In this document: in pieces, positions 39,563 to 47,175 of the stretch
Numbering within the stretch: the stretch's first letter is position 1
How the letters are laid out: every line of letters starts with the position of its first letter
Assembly: GCA_934635045.1 (NCBI GenBank)
Contig: CAKTZA010000019.1
Location: forward strand, 1-55,072
Direction: 5' to 3'
Origin: an uncultured Kiritimatiellota bacterium
GTDB lineage: Bacteria > Verrucomicrobiota > Kiritimatiellia > RFP12 > UBA1067
Length of the DNA stretch: 55,072 nt
Program-made: the position numbers and the translations under genes
Notes under the pieces: model-generated
The model's database searches: none
The model's input: only the letters and a program-made list of their open reading frames with translations
What the model was told of the DNA's origin: nothing

Positions 39563-40462
39563 ATGAAGATTTCAGAGATCATGGCGGCCGGGCGTCCGGG
39601 CCTGTCCTTCGAGGTGTTTCCCCCGAAGCGTCGGACGGCGTCCGATGCCGATGCGGAGCGCGCGGCGATGGAACGGACGAAGCGCGTCGTCCGCGAGATT
39701 GCTGCGGCGCACCCCGCGTTCATGTCCGTCACCTACGGGGCGGCGGGCGGCACGACGGGCGCGAACACGTGCGAACTCGCGCGGTTCGTGCAGGACGACT
39801 GCGGCGTGCCGGCGCTCGCGCACATGACGTGCATCGCCGCCGACCGCGCGAAGGTGGCGGACGAGGTGCGGGGCTTCCGCGCCGCCGGTGTCGAGAACAT
39901 CCTCTGTCTGCGCGGGGACTGTCCCCCCGACACGGAGTTTCCCGGCAATCCCGCGTTCTGCCACGCGGCGGATCTCGTGCGGGCGCTGAAGGGCGAGGGC
40001 TTCTGCCTTGGCGGCGCGTGCTACCCGGAAGGGCATCCCGAATGTGCGCATCTCGCGGACGACCTTGCGCACGTGCGCGAAAAGGTCGAGGCGGGGCTGG
40101 ACTTCCTCACGACGCAGATGTTCTTCGACAACAACGTCCTCTTCCACTATCTCGCGCGGCTTCGGACGGCGGGCGTGACGGTGCCGGTCGTCGCGGGCGT
40201 CATGCCCGTCACGAACGGCAAGCAGATCCAGCGCATCTGCGCGCTGTCGGGCACGTACCTGCCGCCGCGCTTCCGGGCGATTGTCGACCGCTTCGGCGAC
40301 GATCCGGTCGCGATGCTGGACGCGGGCGTCGCGTACGCGACCGAGCAGATCGTCGACCTCTTCGCGAACGACGTCCGCAACGTCCACGTCTACACGATGA
40401 ACAAGCCGGAAGTCGCCATCCGGATCATGCGGAACCTCCATGGCATCGTCGGCGCCCATTGA
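39563..40462 (+). CDS. metF: 5,10-methylenetetrahydrofolate reductase
   Basis: 299 residues, the usual bacterial length. It reduces methylene-THF to methyl-THF, the methyl donor for methionine synthase. Family marks: LSFEVFPPKRR at the N-terminus (flavin-barrel strand 1 with the catalytic Glu), FMSVTYGAAG, AHMTCIAADR, ILCLRGD, the FAD/folate segment LDFLTTQMFFDN and PVVAGVMPVTN. It begins a three-gene unit with the reactivation-domain gene (23-bp overlap) and metH, so methyl-group production, use and cofactor repair are co-expressed. Confidence 0.95.
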   Translation: MKISEIMAAGRPGLSFEVFPPKRRTASDADAERAAMERTKRVVREIAAAHPAFMSVTYGAAGGTTGANTCELARFVQDDCGVPALAHMTCIAADRAKVADEVRGFRAAGVENILCLRGDCPPDTEFPGNPAFCHAADLVRALKGEGFCLGGACYPEGHPECAHLADDLAHVREKVEAGLDFLTTQMFFDNNVLFHYLARLRTAGVTVPVVAGVMPVTNGKQIQRICALSGTYLPPRFRAIVDRFGDDPVAMLDAGVAYATEQIVDLFANDVRNVHVYTMNKPEVAIRIMRNLHGIVGAH

Positions 40463-40844
40463 ACGGCGCGGCCTCTGGCGGCGCGACGGCGACAGGGTCT
40501 ACCTCTGCGGAACCCTGGGCGCGGCGTTCGACCGTTGGCAGCGCGCGCGCGCGGCGGTCAGCGCGGCAGAGGCCTACGAGGCCCAGCGGCTCGGCCTCGT
40601 CGAGATTGAGAGGCTGATGGACGAGCTGGAGGCGGCGGCCCGGCAGGAGGTCGAGGCGGCGGGACGTGAGCGGTTGCTGCCGCGCCGCTCGCCGGGCTAC
40701 GGCGAGATGCCGCTCGCGCTGAGCCGCGAGATCCTTGACAGGCTGGATGCGACGCGGAAGATCGGCGTCGCGCTCACCGAATCCCTGTCGCTCGTCCCGA
40801 CCAAGTCGGTGACGGCCATCTGCGAAGTGGAACCGAAGATATGA
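40440..40844 (+). CDS. Free-standing MetH reactivation-domain protein
   Basis: 134 residues. The C-terminal half matches the activation domain of cobalamin-dependent methionine synthase: PRRSPGYGEMPLALSREIL, then IGVALTESLSLVPTKSVTAI, the RxxPGY and TES-x-x-x-x-P-x-x-S region that binds SAM. In full-length MetH this domain remethylates oxidised cob(II)alamin. Here it is only about half the usual ~330 residues and separate from MetH, as known in Thermotoga and clostridia. It overlaps metF by 23 bp and metH by 4 bp (ATGA), so the three are translated together. Confidence 0.82.
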   Translation: MASSAPIERRGLWRRDGDRVYLCGTLGAAFDRWQRARAAVSAAEAYEAQRLGLVEIERLMDELEAAARQEVEAAGRERLLPRRSPGYGEMPLALSREILDRLDATRKIGVALTESLSLVPTKSVTAICEVEPKI

Positions 40845-43213
40845 AACACGAAAACGCATTGCGTATCGCCTTTCTCGACGGCGGGTTTGGGACGATGATC
40901 CAGGCGGCGGGGCTGCCCGTCGGCAAGGACCCGTGCGACTGGAACGTCGAGAACCCGGCGGCGGTCACGGCGGTGCATCGCGCCTATGTCGCGGCCGGCT
41001 CCAAAATCGTCCTCACGAACACGTTCGGCGCGAACCGCCTCAAATACCACGGCGCGCACGACTTGGCGCAGCTGATTCCGGCGGCGATCGCCAACGCGCG
41101 CGCGGCGGGCGCGGCGAAGGTCGCGCTCGACCTCGGCCCGACGGGCAAGCTGCTGAAGCCGGCGGGCGACCTCGACTTCGAGGCGGCTTACGACGCCTTC
41201 GCCGAGACGGTTCGCCTGGGGCGGGAGGCCGACCTCATCTTCATCGAGACGATGGGCGACGTCTACGAGGTCAAGGCCGCCGTGCTCGCCGCGAAGGAGA
41301 ACAGCGCGCAGCCCGTCTATGTGACGGTCGCGCTCGGCGAGAACGGCCAGCTGCTGACGGGCGGTTCGGTCGAATGCGTCGCCACGCTTCTGGAGTCGCT
41401 GGACGTCGCGGCCTATGGCTTCAACTGCGGCCTCGGCCCCGACCGGATGCTCCCGTTCGTCGAACGGCTGGCGAAGGTTTCGACGAAGCCGATCATCGTC
41501 AAGCCCAACGCGGGCATGCCGAAGCTCGTGGACGGGAAGACGGTCTTCCCCGAGACGCCGGACGAGTTCGCCGCGCATGTCGCCGCGCTTGTGCGGGCCG
41601 GGGCCTCGATTGTCGGCGGCTGCTGCGGCACGACGCCCGCGCACATCGCGGCGGTGACGGCGGCCGGCCTGTCGGCGGCGGAACGCGGCGCGGTGCGGCG
41701 GACGACCCTCGTCTCCAGCGGCACGGGCGTCGTCACGCTGCGGCCGCACCAGGGGCTCGTGATCGGCGAGCGCATCAACCCGACGGGCAAGAAGCTGCTG
41801 AAGGAGGCGTACGCGAAAGGCGATGTCGCCTATGTGCTGCGCGAGGCGGTGAAGCAGGTCGATGCGGGCGCGGAGATTCTGGACGTCAACTGCGGCGTGC
41901 CGGGGCTGGACGAGGCCGCGCTCATTGAGGCGACGGTTGCGTCCGTCCAGAGCGTCGCGACGTGTCCGATCCAGATCGACACGGCCGACCCGACGGCTCT
42001 CGCGCGGGCGCTCCGGCGCGTGAACGGCAAGCCGCTCGTCAACTCGGTCAACGGCAAGCGCGCGTCGATGGACGCGGTCTTTCCGCTCGTGCGGAAATAC
42101 GGCGGGGCGCTCGTCGGGCTGTGCCTGGACGAGGACGGCATCCCGGCGACGAGCGACGGGCGCGTGGCGATTGCGCGGAAGATTCTCGCGGAGGGCGCGA
42201 AATACGGCTTTGCGAAGGAGGATTTCGTCTTCGACGCGCTGACGCTTGCGGTCTCGGCCGATCCGCACGCGGCCCTCGTCACGCTGGAGACGGTGAAGCG
42301 GCTGACGGAGGAGCTCGGCGTCAACACGGTGCTCGGTGTCTCGAACGTGAGCTTCGGCCTGCCGAACCGGCCCGTCCTCAACAGCACGATGTTCGCGCTC
42401 GCGAAGCGCGCGGGGCTGTCGGCGGCGATCGCGAATCCGTCCGTGATCCGTGACGCGGTCGATCCGGCGGCGGAAGACGTGCTGCTCGGCCGCGACCGGA
42501 ACTGCGAGCGGTGGATCGCCCTGCAGACGGCGGCGTCCGCCGCGCCGTCGTCGGGCGCAGGGGCTGCGGGTGCGGGCGGCGATCCGCTCGCCGCGCTCGC
42601 CGTCGCCGTCCGGCGGGGCCTTCGGGACGACGCGGCGGCGGCGGCCAAGGCTGCGCTGAAGGGCGGGGCGGAGACGATGACGCTGGTCAACGCGGGCATT
42701 GTGCCGGCGCTGGAGGAGGTCGGCAGGGGCTTCGAGGCGGGCCGGGTGTTCCTGCCGCAGCTCCTGATGGCGGCCGATGCGGCGGGCGAGGCGTTCGCGG
42801 TCGTCAAGGCGGCGATGGCGGCGCGCGGCGATGCGCGCACGGACGCCGCCGGGTACCCGATCGTGATCGCGACCGTGAAGGGCGACATCCACGACATCGG
42901 CAAGAACATCGTCCGCGCGCTGCTGGAGAACTACGGCTTTGACGTCATCGACCTCGGCCGCGACGTGCCGCCGGAGGAGATTGTCGCGGCGGCGGCGCGG
43001 ACGCATGCGCGGCTCGTGGGGCTCTCGGCGCTCATGACGACGACCGTCGGGGCGATGGCGGAGACGATCCGCCAGATCAAGGCGGCGGGGCTGGCCTGCA
43101 AGACGGTCGTCGGCGGCGCGGTCGTCACGCAGGAGTTCGCCGACTCGATTGGCGCCGACTTCTACGGCGGTGACGCGATGAAGACCGTGCGCATCGCGGA
43201 GAAGCTGGCCTGA
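40841..43213 (+). CDS. metH: Cobalamin-dependent methionine synthase lacking the reactivation domain
   Basis: 790 residues against ~1,200 for E. coli MetH. Residues 1-290: homocysteine domain with zinc cysteines in YGFNCGLGP and VGGCCGTTP. Residues ~305-560: pterin domain (GLVIGERINPTGKK, EILDVNCGVPG, LGVSNVSFGLP). Residues ~580-665: helical cap; ~665-790: B12 domain with VKGDIHDIGKN (D-x-H-x-x-G, the cobalt-ligand histidine) and the closing GLSALMTTTVGAM and VVGGAVVT. It makes methionine from homocysteine and methyl-THF. The missing C-terminal domain is supplied by the gene just upstream. An Ala/Gly linker (SAAPSSGAGAAGAGG) joins barrel and cap. Confidence 0.95.
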   Translation: MKHENALRIAFLDGGFGTMIQAAGLPVGKDPCDWNVENPAAVTAVHRAYVAAGSKIVLTNTFGANRLKYHGAHDLAQLIPAAIANARAAGAAKVALDLGPTGKLLKPAGDLDFEAAYDAFAETVRLGREADLIFIETMGDVYEVKAAVLAAKENSAQPVYVTVALGENGQLLTGGSVECVATLLESLDVAAYGFNCGLGPDRMLPFVERLAKVSTKPIIVKPNAGMPKLVDGKTVFPETPDEFAAHVAALVRAGASIVGGCCGTTPAHIAAVTAAGLSAAERGAVRRTTLVSSGTGVVTLRPHQGLVIGERINPTGKKLLKEAYAKGDVAYVLREAVKQVDAGAEILDVNCGVPGLDEAALIEATVASVQSVATCPIQIDTADPTALARALRRVNGKPLVNSVNGKRASMDAVFPLVRKYGGALVGLCLDEDGIPATSDGRVAIARKILAEGAKYGFAKEDFVFDALTLAVSADPHAALVTLETVKRLTEELGVNTVLGVSNVSFGLPNRPVLNSTMFALAKRAGLSAAIANPSVIRDAVDPAAEDVLLGRDRNCERWIALQTAASAAPSSGAGAAGAGGDPLAALAVAVRRGLRDDAAAAAKAALKGGAETMTLVNAGIVPALEEVGRGFEAGRVFLPQLLMAADAAGEAFAVVKAAMAARGDARTDAAGYPIVIATVKGDIHDIGKNIVRALLENYGFDVIDLGRDVPPEEIVAAAARTHARLVGLSALMTTTVGAMAETIRQIKAAGLACKTVVGGAVVTQEFADSIGADFYGGDAMKTVRIAEKLA

Positions 43214-43800
43214 TGCGGGCAGGGCGCAACTGCGTGACAGTCACCGCTTTTTGTTCTTGGCCCGTCGGCCCGACAGTCGCGCGAACGGACTTCGCTACGC
43301 TCCGTCTATGTCGGCCTTCGGCCTCGATCCGGGTCGCTCCGGGAGTCGCACCTGTCGCCACACGTCAGTCAATCGAACGTGACAAGGCATTCCCCTCGGC
43401 AGAATGCGTGTCCGCAAGCGAGAACACCGAGGCGACAGGCGATCCCTGCGCTCCTCTCGCGCGACTGTCGGCTCCTCCGGGCCAAAGGCGGCTTACGCCG
43501 CCGCTTCGCGAAATCACCCGCACCTCTGCGTGAGGAAATCTCTGCGAACTCTGCGACTTTGCGTGACAAACTCAGCTGGATCGGTCGCGTGCGAAGGGGC
43601 GGGAAGTGGCGCGGGTGAGGAGCGAGGGTTTGCAGGCGTCAGAGAGGTCTCGCCCGCAGCCTGTGGTTTCGCCGAGGCACGGCAGGCTGAAGCCGGCTGA
43701 TTGTCTTCGGTGAGAAGCGCAAACCCGAACGACGAGACCGAGCGAGCAGCTTCCCGCTCCGAAGCACGAGCTGTCGGCTCCGACGGGCCTGCTGATTTGG
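43214..43800. other. 587-bp gap without a gene, rich in repeats
   Basis: No credible ORF. It holds a reverse-strand CGCAGAG-type repeat (43522-43566), two copies of CTGTCGGCTCC with similar flanks (about 43468 and 43770), and several short GC hairpins such as GGCCCGTCGGCCCGAC after metH. No clean U-tract terminator is seen. Confidence 0.6.
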
Positions 43801-43806
43801 TATAAT
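43801..43806 (+). promoter_or_regulatory. -10 box of the B12-transport genes
   Basis: TTGGTATAATACGC; TATAAT at 43801-43806, immediately upstream of the riboswitch. Confidence 0.7.
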
Positions 43807-43811
43807 ACGCG

Positions 43812-43905
43812 CTCATCGGGAGCGGTAACCGGAAAGTCCTGTGAAAGCCAGGCGCTGTCGCGCAGCCGTCAAAGTCGGAAGACGGGCCGTTCCTCCAACC
43901 ACCAA
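43812..43905 (+). promoter_or_regulatory. Cobalamin riboswitch (compact form)
   Basis: Between the promoter and the TonB-receptor gene the leader reads ACCGGAAAGTCCTGTGAAAG, CCAGGCGCTGTCGCGCAGCC and GTCAAAGTCGGAAGAC. This follows the conserved cobalamin aptamer core: the GGAA, the GTGAAA-CC hairpin flanked by complementary arms (TCCTGTGAAAGCCAGG), the CGC-x-GC-x-GT segment and the closing GGAAG. The outer B12-box part is short, as in compact class II aptamers. Binding cobalamin should lower expression of the receptor and permease downstream, both B12-uptake candidates. The assignment is by eye. Confidence 0.75.
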
Positions 43906-43935
43906 GTACCCTCGCAGGAGGGGGAAAGAGGGAAC

Positions 43936-45921
43936 ATGAACACGCTGATGCTGGCGGCGGTAGCCGCCGTCACGAACGCGGTCACGGGGGCGTCCCCGTC
44001 CGCAGCCGAACTGGGAACGGTCGTCGTCGAGGCCTCGCGCTTCGGACAGACCACGATGGAGATTCCCTCGCACGTCGAGGTCATCACCAAGTCGGAGATC
44101 GACGCTTCGGGCGCGGCTTCGACGGTCGATCTGCTCGAGAAACGCGGAAACCTCTTTCTCCGCAAGCTGAACGGAAACCCGGCGCTCGCCCAGATTTCGA
44201 TGCGCGGCTACGGGGCGAACAGTTTCGGGCGCGTGAAGGTCATTGTCGATGGCGAGGAGATCAACAATCCCGACATGGCGGCGCAAGACCTTCTGCGCAT
44301 CCCCGTGCGTTCGATTGAGCGTGTCGAGATCCTCCACGGGCCGCAGACAGTCCTGCACGGCGGAGACGCCTCTGCCGGCGTGATCAACGTCGTGACGGAC
44401 GGCAACGGCTACACGAAGAAGACGACGCTTGAGGTCCATGGCGGCAACCTTGGCCAGATTGGCGTCTATGCGGGAACGCGCGGCGGTTTCGAAGATCTGG
44501 GCCTCACGTACTTTGGCAATTTCTCCTATGACCATTCCGATGGGTGGCGCGCCAACAGCTACACCGAAGCCTATTCGATCAAGGGCGGACTCCGTCAGAA
44601 CTTCGAGAACGGCTCCTCGTTCGGATTCAGGGCGTTCTACGCCAATACGCGCTACGGTCTGCCCGGAAGCCTCTTCTCGAACGGCTATGACTTCTATGGA
44701 AACTATCACGGCTCTTGGAAGGACAATCCGCGCGCCACGGACACGCCGGATGATCGCGCGCACAATGACGTCTACGGTTTCACGGTCGACGGCGAAGCCG
44801 TCTTGGATGACGAGAACCGGCTGTCTGCGTCTTTCTCCTTCCGCAATCGCAAGGCGAAATCGTATTATGTGTCTTACATGAGCGAGAATGACGCAGATCT
44901 CTACGGCTTTGTCTGGAATCTGATCTACTCCAACACGGCCGACCTGTTTGGCTTCGACAATCGGCTGGATGTCGGTACGGATCACAAGATCGACCTTCTG
45001 CATGTCGAATCGGGAGCGAAGAACGGCTATTCGCGCTATTCGGCGGCCCTTTTCGCACGTGACGAGTTCTTCATCCTTGACGGGCTCTCGGTCTTTGGCG
45101 GTGCGCGCGGCGAAGCGTTCTGTTCGCGAGACGTCTATCGGACGGCCGCATTCCGAAGCGCGGCCGAGAAAACGAAGAGCGATGTCGCGGGCGAGGTTGG
45201 CGTCAACTGGCGTCCGATTGAAGATCTCAAGATGTTTGCCAAGTGGTCGCGCTTTTACCATGCGCCGCTGGCGGATGAACTGTACAGCTATTACGGCCCG
45301 CCGAACATGAATCTCCGGCCTGAATCCGGCTACAATGCCGAAGTCGGCCTTGACTGGTCTTTTCTCGACGGCTTCAACTTCAATATCACGGGTTTTTACG
45401 CCGAACTTGATGACGAGATCATGTATGCCTATGGCGGCAATCGCAACGTGGACGACGCGACGGCGCGTTCGGGTGTCGAGACAGGCGTGACTTGGCACAG
45501 GGATCGCGTCGGCTCGGCGGGTGTCCTCTATCGCTATGTCGATGCGCGGTTTACCGAAGGCCCAAACAAGAACAACGCGATGCCGATTGTGCCCGCGCAC
45601 ATGACACGTGCCTACGGCGAGGTCTTTCTGATTGAGTGGCTCGCCGTCAATGGTGGCTATCGCTACGTCAGCCGTCAGGCTCTCGATTCCGATTTCTCCG
45701 CTGCGACCGACAAGATGCCGGGCTATGGCGTCTTTGACGTCGGCTTGCGCGCGATGCCGACATGCAGTCCGCTCAAGGGCTTCACGTTTGCCTTCACGAT
45801 TGACAACCTCTTCGACAAGCGCTATGCCAACTATGGCGTCTACAATGGCGTATGGGCGGCGGATTCGTTCTATCCGGCCTGTGGCCGCAGCTTCTTGTTC
45901 ACCGTCCGCTACGAGTTCTGA
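43936..45921 (+). CDS. btuB: TonB-dependent outer-membrane receptor, BtuB-like (cobalamin uptake)
   Basis: 661 residues with a short signal peptide and a likely TonB box near ELGTVVVEAS. The plug (about 35-150) contains EVITKSEIDASGAASTVDLL, AQISMRGYGAN, RVKVIVDGEEINNPDM, the IERVEILHGPQTVLHGGDAS motif and GVINVVT. The 22-strand barrel follows, ending in FTFAFTIDNLFDKRYANYG and the terminal aromatic FTVRYEF. A cobalamin riboswitch upstream and a BtuC-like permease downstream point to vitamin B12 or a corrinoid as substrate. RBS AGGAGGGGG. Barrel genes here have somewhat lower GC than their neighbours. Confidence 0.85.
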   Translation: MNTLMLAAVAAVTNAVTGASPSAAELGTVVVEASRFGQTTMEIPSHVEVITKSEIDASGAASTVDLLEKRGNLFLRKLNGNPALAQISMRGYGANSFGRVKVIVDGEEINNPDMAAQDLLRIPVRSIERVEILHGPQTVLHGGDASAGVINVVTDGNGYTKKTTLEVHGGNLGQIGVYAGTRGGFEDLGLTYFGNFSYDHSDGWRANSYTEAYSIKGGLRQNFENGSSFGFRAFYANTRYGLPGSLFSNGYDFYGNYHGSWKDNPRATDTPDDRAHNDVYGFTVDGEAVLDDENRLSASFSFRNRKAKSYYVSYMSENDADLYGFVWNLIYSNTADLFGFDNRLDVGTDHKIDLLHVESGAKNGYSRYSAALFARDEFFILDGLSVFGGARGEAFCSRDVYRTAAFRSAAEKTKSDVAGEVGVNWRPIEDLKMFAKWSRFYHAPLADELYSYYGPPNMNLRPESGYNAEVGLDWSFLDGFNFNITGFYAELDDEIMYAYGGNRNVDDATARSGVETGVTWHRDRVGSAGVLYRYVDARFTEGPNKNNAMPIVPAHMTRAYGEVFLIEWLAVNGGYRYVSRQALDSDFSAATDKMPGYGVFDVGLRAMPTCSPLKGFTFAFTIDNLFDKRYANYGVYNGVWAADSFYPACGRSFLFTVRYEF

Positions 45922-45939
45922 CATCCTGCGCAAACACAT

Positions 45940-46008
45940 CCTTCTTCCTTCTTCCTTCTTCCTTTATCCTTCTTCCTTCTTCCTTTATCCTTCTTCCTTC
46001 TTCCTTTC
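45940..46008 (+). repeat. 21-bp-period pyrimidine tandem repeat before the BtuC-like gene
   Basis: About three copies of CCTTCTTCCTTCTTCCTTTA(T), the first with an extra CCTTCTT and the last diverging at CTATGG. It fills nearly all of the 88-nt gap between the receptor stop and ATG 46010, leaving no Shine-Dalgarno site. In the frame of the permease it reads as a hydrophobic heptad PSSFFLY repeated. Confidence 0.9.
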
Positions 46009-46009
46009 T

Positions 46010-46882
46010 ATGGACTGGGCCTATCCGGCGGCTGTGGTGACAGGGGCGGCGCTCTCGGTTTCGGGCGCGGCGCTCCAGAGCGTCCTGCGCAATCCGCTGG
46101 CGGAGCCCTATCTGCTGGGGACGGTCGGCGGCGCGGCGCTCTTCGCCGCGCTCGCGACCAACCTCGGACTCGTCGCGCTCGGCGTCTGGGTGATGCCGGC
46201 GGCGAGCTTTCTCGGCTCGTGCGCCTCGCTCGCGCTCGTCTGTCTTGTCGCGGCGTTTGCGGCGCGGGCGCGCGGGGCGGACGGCGCGAACCCGCTGCTG
46301 CTCGCGACGGGCAACGCCGTCGTTCTGGCCGGGTTCGTCACGGGCGGGTTTTTCGGCTCGCTCGACATGCTCGTCCTCTCCTATGCGAAGCCGGACGACT
46401 TTGCGGCGGTGTCGAAGTGGCTCTACGGGTCGCTTCGCGCGGTCACGGGGCCGACGTTCGCGCTCGGCGTCGCGGCCTTCGCCGTCGCGTTCGCGACGCT
46501 GTTTGCGCTGGCGCGCCGCCTGAACGTCATGGAACTCGGACGTGCCGAGGCGGAGGCCCTGGGCGTCAACACGCGGCAGACGACGTTCCTCGTCCTTGGC
46601 GCGGTGTCGCTCGTCACGGCCGTCTCGGTCGCACTCGCGGGGGCGATCGGCTTCATCGGGCTTGTCGTGCCGCATGTCGTCCGCCGCAAGGCGGGGCCGC
46701 GCCTGCAGCGCGTGCTGGTGCTGTCCGCGTTCGCGGGCGGCGCCTTCCTCGCATTGGCGGAGTTCGTCGGACGCTTCCTGCCGGGTGATGTGCCGGTCGG
46801 CGTCATCTGCGCAATCCTCGGCGCGCCGTTCTTCCTGTGGCTGCTCATGTCCCGCCGCAACGGCGAAGGCTGGGACATCTGA
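46010..46882 (+). CDS. FecCD/BtuC-family ABC transporter permease, short at the N-terminus
   Basis: 290 residues from ATG 46010; family members have ~330-350. It begins directly at the segment normally after the first membrane helix (ALSVSGAALQSVLRNPLAEPYLLGT). The rest is complete: the coupling-helix region RRLNVMELGRAEAEALGVNT and the GAIGFIGLVVPHVVRR motif typical of BtuC, with about eight hydrophobic helices. It would move cobalamin across the inner membrane. No ATPase (BtuD) or binding protein (BtuF) follows; tRNA genes come next. There is no ribosome site before ATG 46010. The missing helix may be truly lost, or supplied by an in-frame repeat-encoded stretch upstream. Confidence 0.8.
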   Translation: MDWAYPAAVVTGAALSVSGAALQSVLRNPLAEPYLLGTVGGAALFAALATNLGLVALGVWVMPAASFLGSCASLALVCLVAAFAARARGADGANPLLLATGNAVVLAGFVTGGFFGSLDMLVLSYAKPDDFAAVSKWLYGSLRAVTGPTFALGVAAFAVAFATLFALARRLNVMELGRAEAEALGVNTRQTTFLVLGAVSLVTAVSVALAGAIGFIGLVVPHVVRRKAGPRLQRVLVLSAFAGGAFLALAEFVGRFLPGDVPVGVICAILGAPFFLWLLMSRRNGEGWDI

Positions 46883-46958
46883 ACGTGCGGGGCTGCAGAA
46901 AAACGGGGGAACGCAATTTTTTCAATTTACCCCATTGACGCGGCTGATGGGTTTTTGA

Positions 46959-46964
46959 TATACT
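46959..46964 (+). promoter_or_regulatory. -10 box of the tRNA pair
   Basis: TATACT at 46959-46964, with TTGACG at 46936-46941 giving a fair -35 at 17-bp spacing; 12 nt before tRNA-Leu. Confidence 0.7.
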
Positions 46965-46975
46965 ACACACCCGAA

Positions 46976-47061
46976 GCACCCGTGGTGGAATTGGCAGACA
47001 CGCAAGATTCAGGTTCTTGTGCCCATAAAGCATGTGGGTTCGATTCCCACCGGGTGCACCA
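46976..47061 (+). tRNA. tRNA-Leu (CAG)
   Basis: 86 nt with encoded CCA. Acceptor GCACCCG pairs with CGGGTGC; anticodon stem CAAGA/TCTTG encloses loop TTCAGGT, anticodon CAG. The long variable arm (class II) and TTCGATTC T-loop fit leucine tRNA. Confidence 0.95.
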
Positions 47062-47067
47062 TAACTT

Positions 47068-47142
47068 GGCCCCTTCGTCTATCGGCTAGGACATCTGGTT
47101 CTCATCCAGGCAAGAGGAGTTCGACTCTCCTAGGGGCTGCCA
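47068..47142 (+). tRNA. tRNA-Glu (CTC)
   Basis: 75 nt with encoded CCA, 6 nt after tRNA-Leu. Acceptor GGCCCCT/AGGGGCT (one G-U pair); anticodon stem TCTGG/CCAGG with loop TTCTCAT, anticodon CTC; T-loop TTCGACT. The 5' CCCCTTCGTCTA and discriminator G are typical of bacterial glutamate tRNA. Confidence 0.93.
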
Positions 47143-47175
47143 ATCTGAGAAGGAAGCGAAAAGGGTTTTGAGGAG

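Noticed and set aside
43214..43800. Possible RNase P RNA or other structured RNA gene in the gap
   Set aside because: The conserved GAGGAAAGTC and ACAGAA segments of RNase P are absent; only repeats and short hairpins are seen.
45632..46009. Upstream extension of the permease frame to 45632
   Set aside because: It overlaps the receptor gene in another frame and reads as low-complexity Arg/Ser; kept only the repeat-encoded part as an open question.
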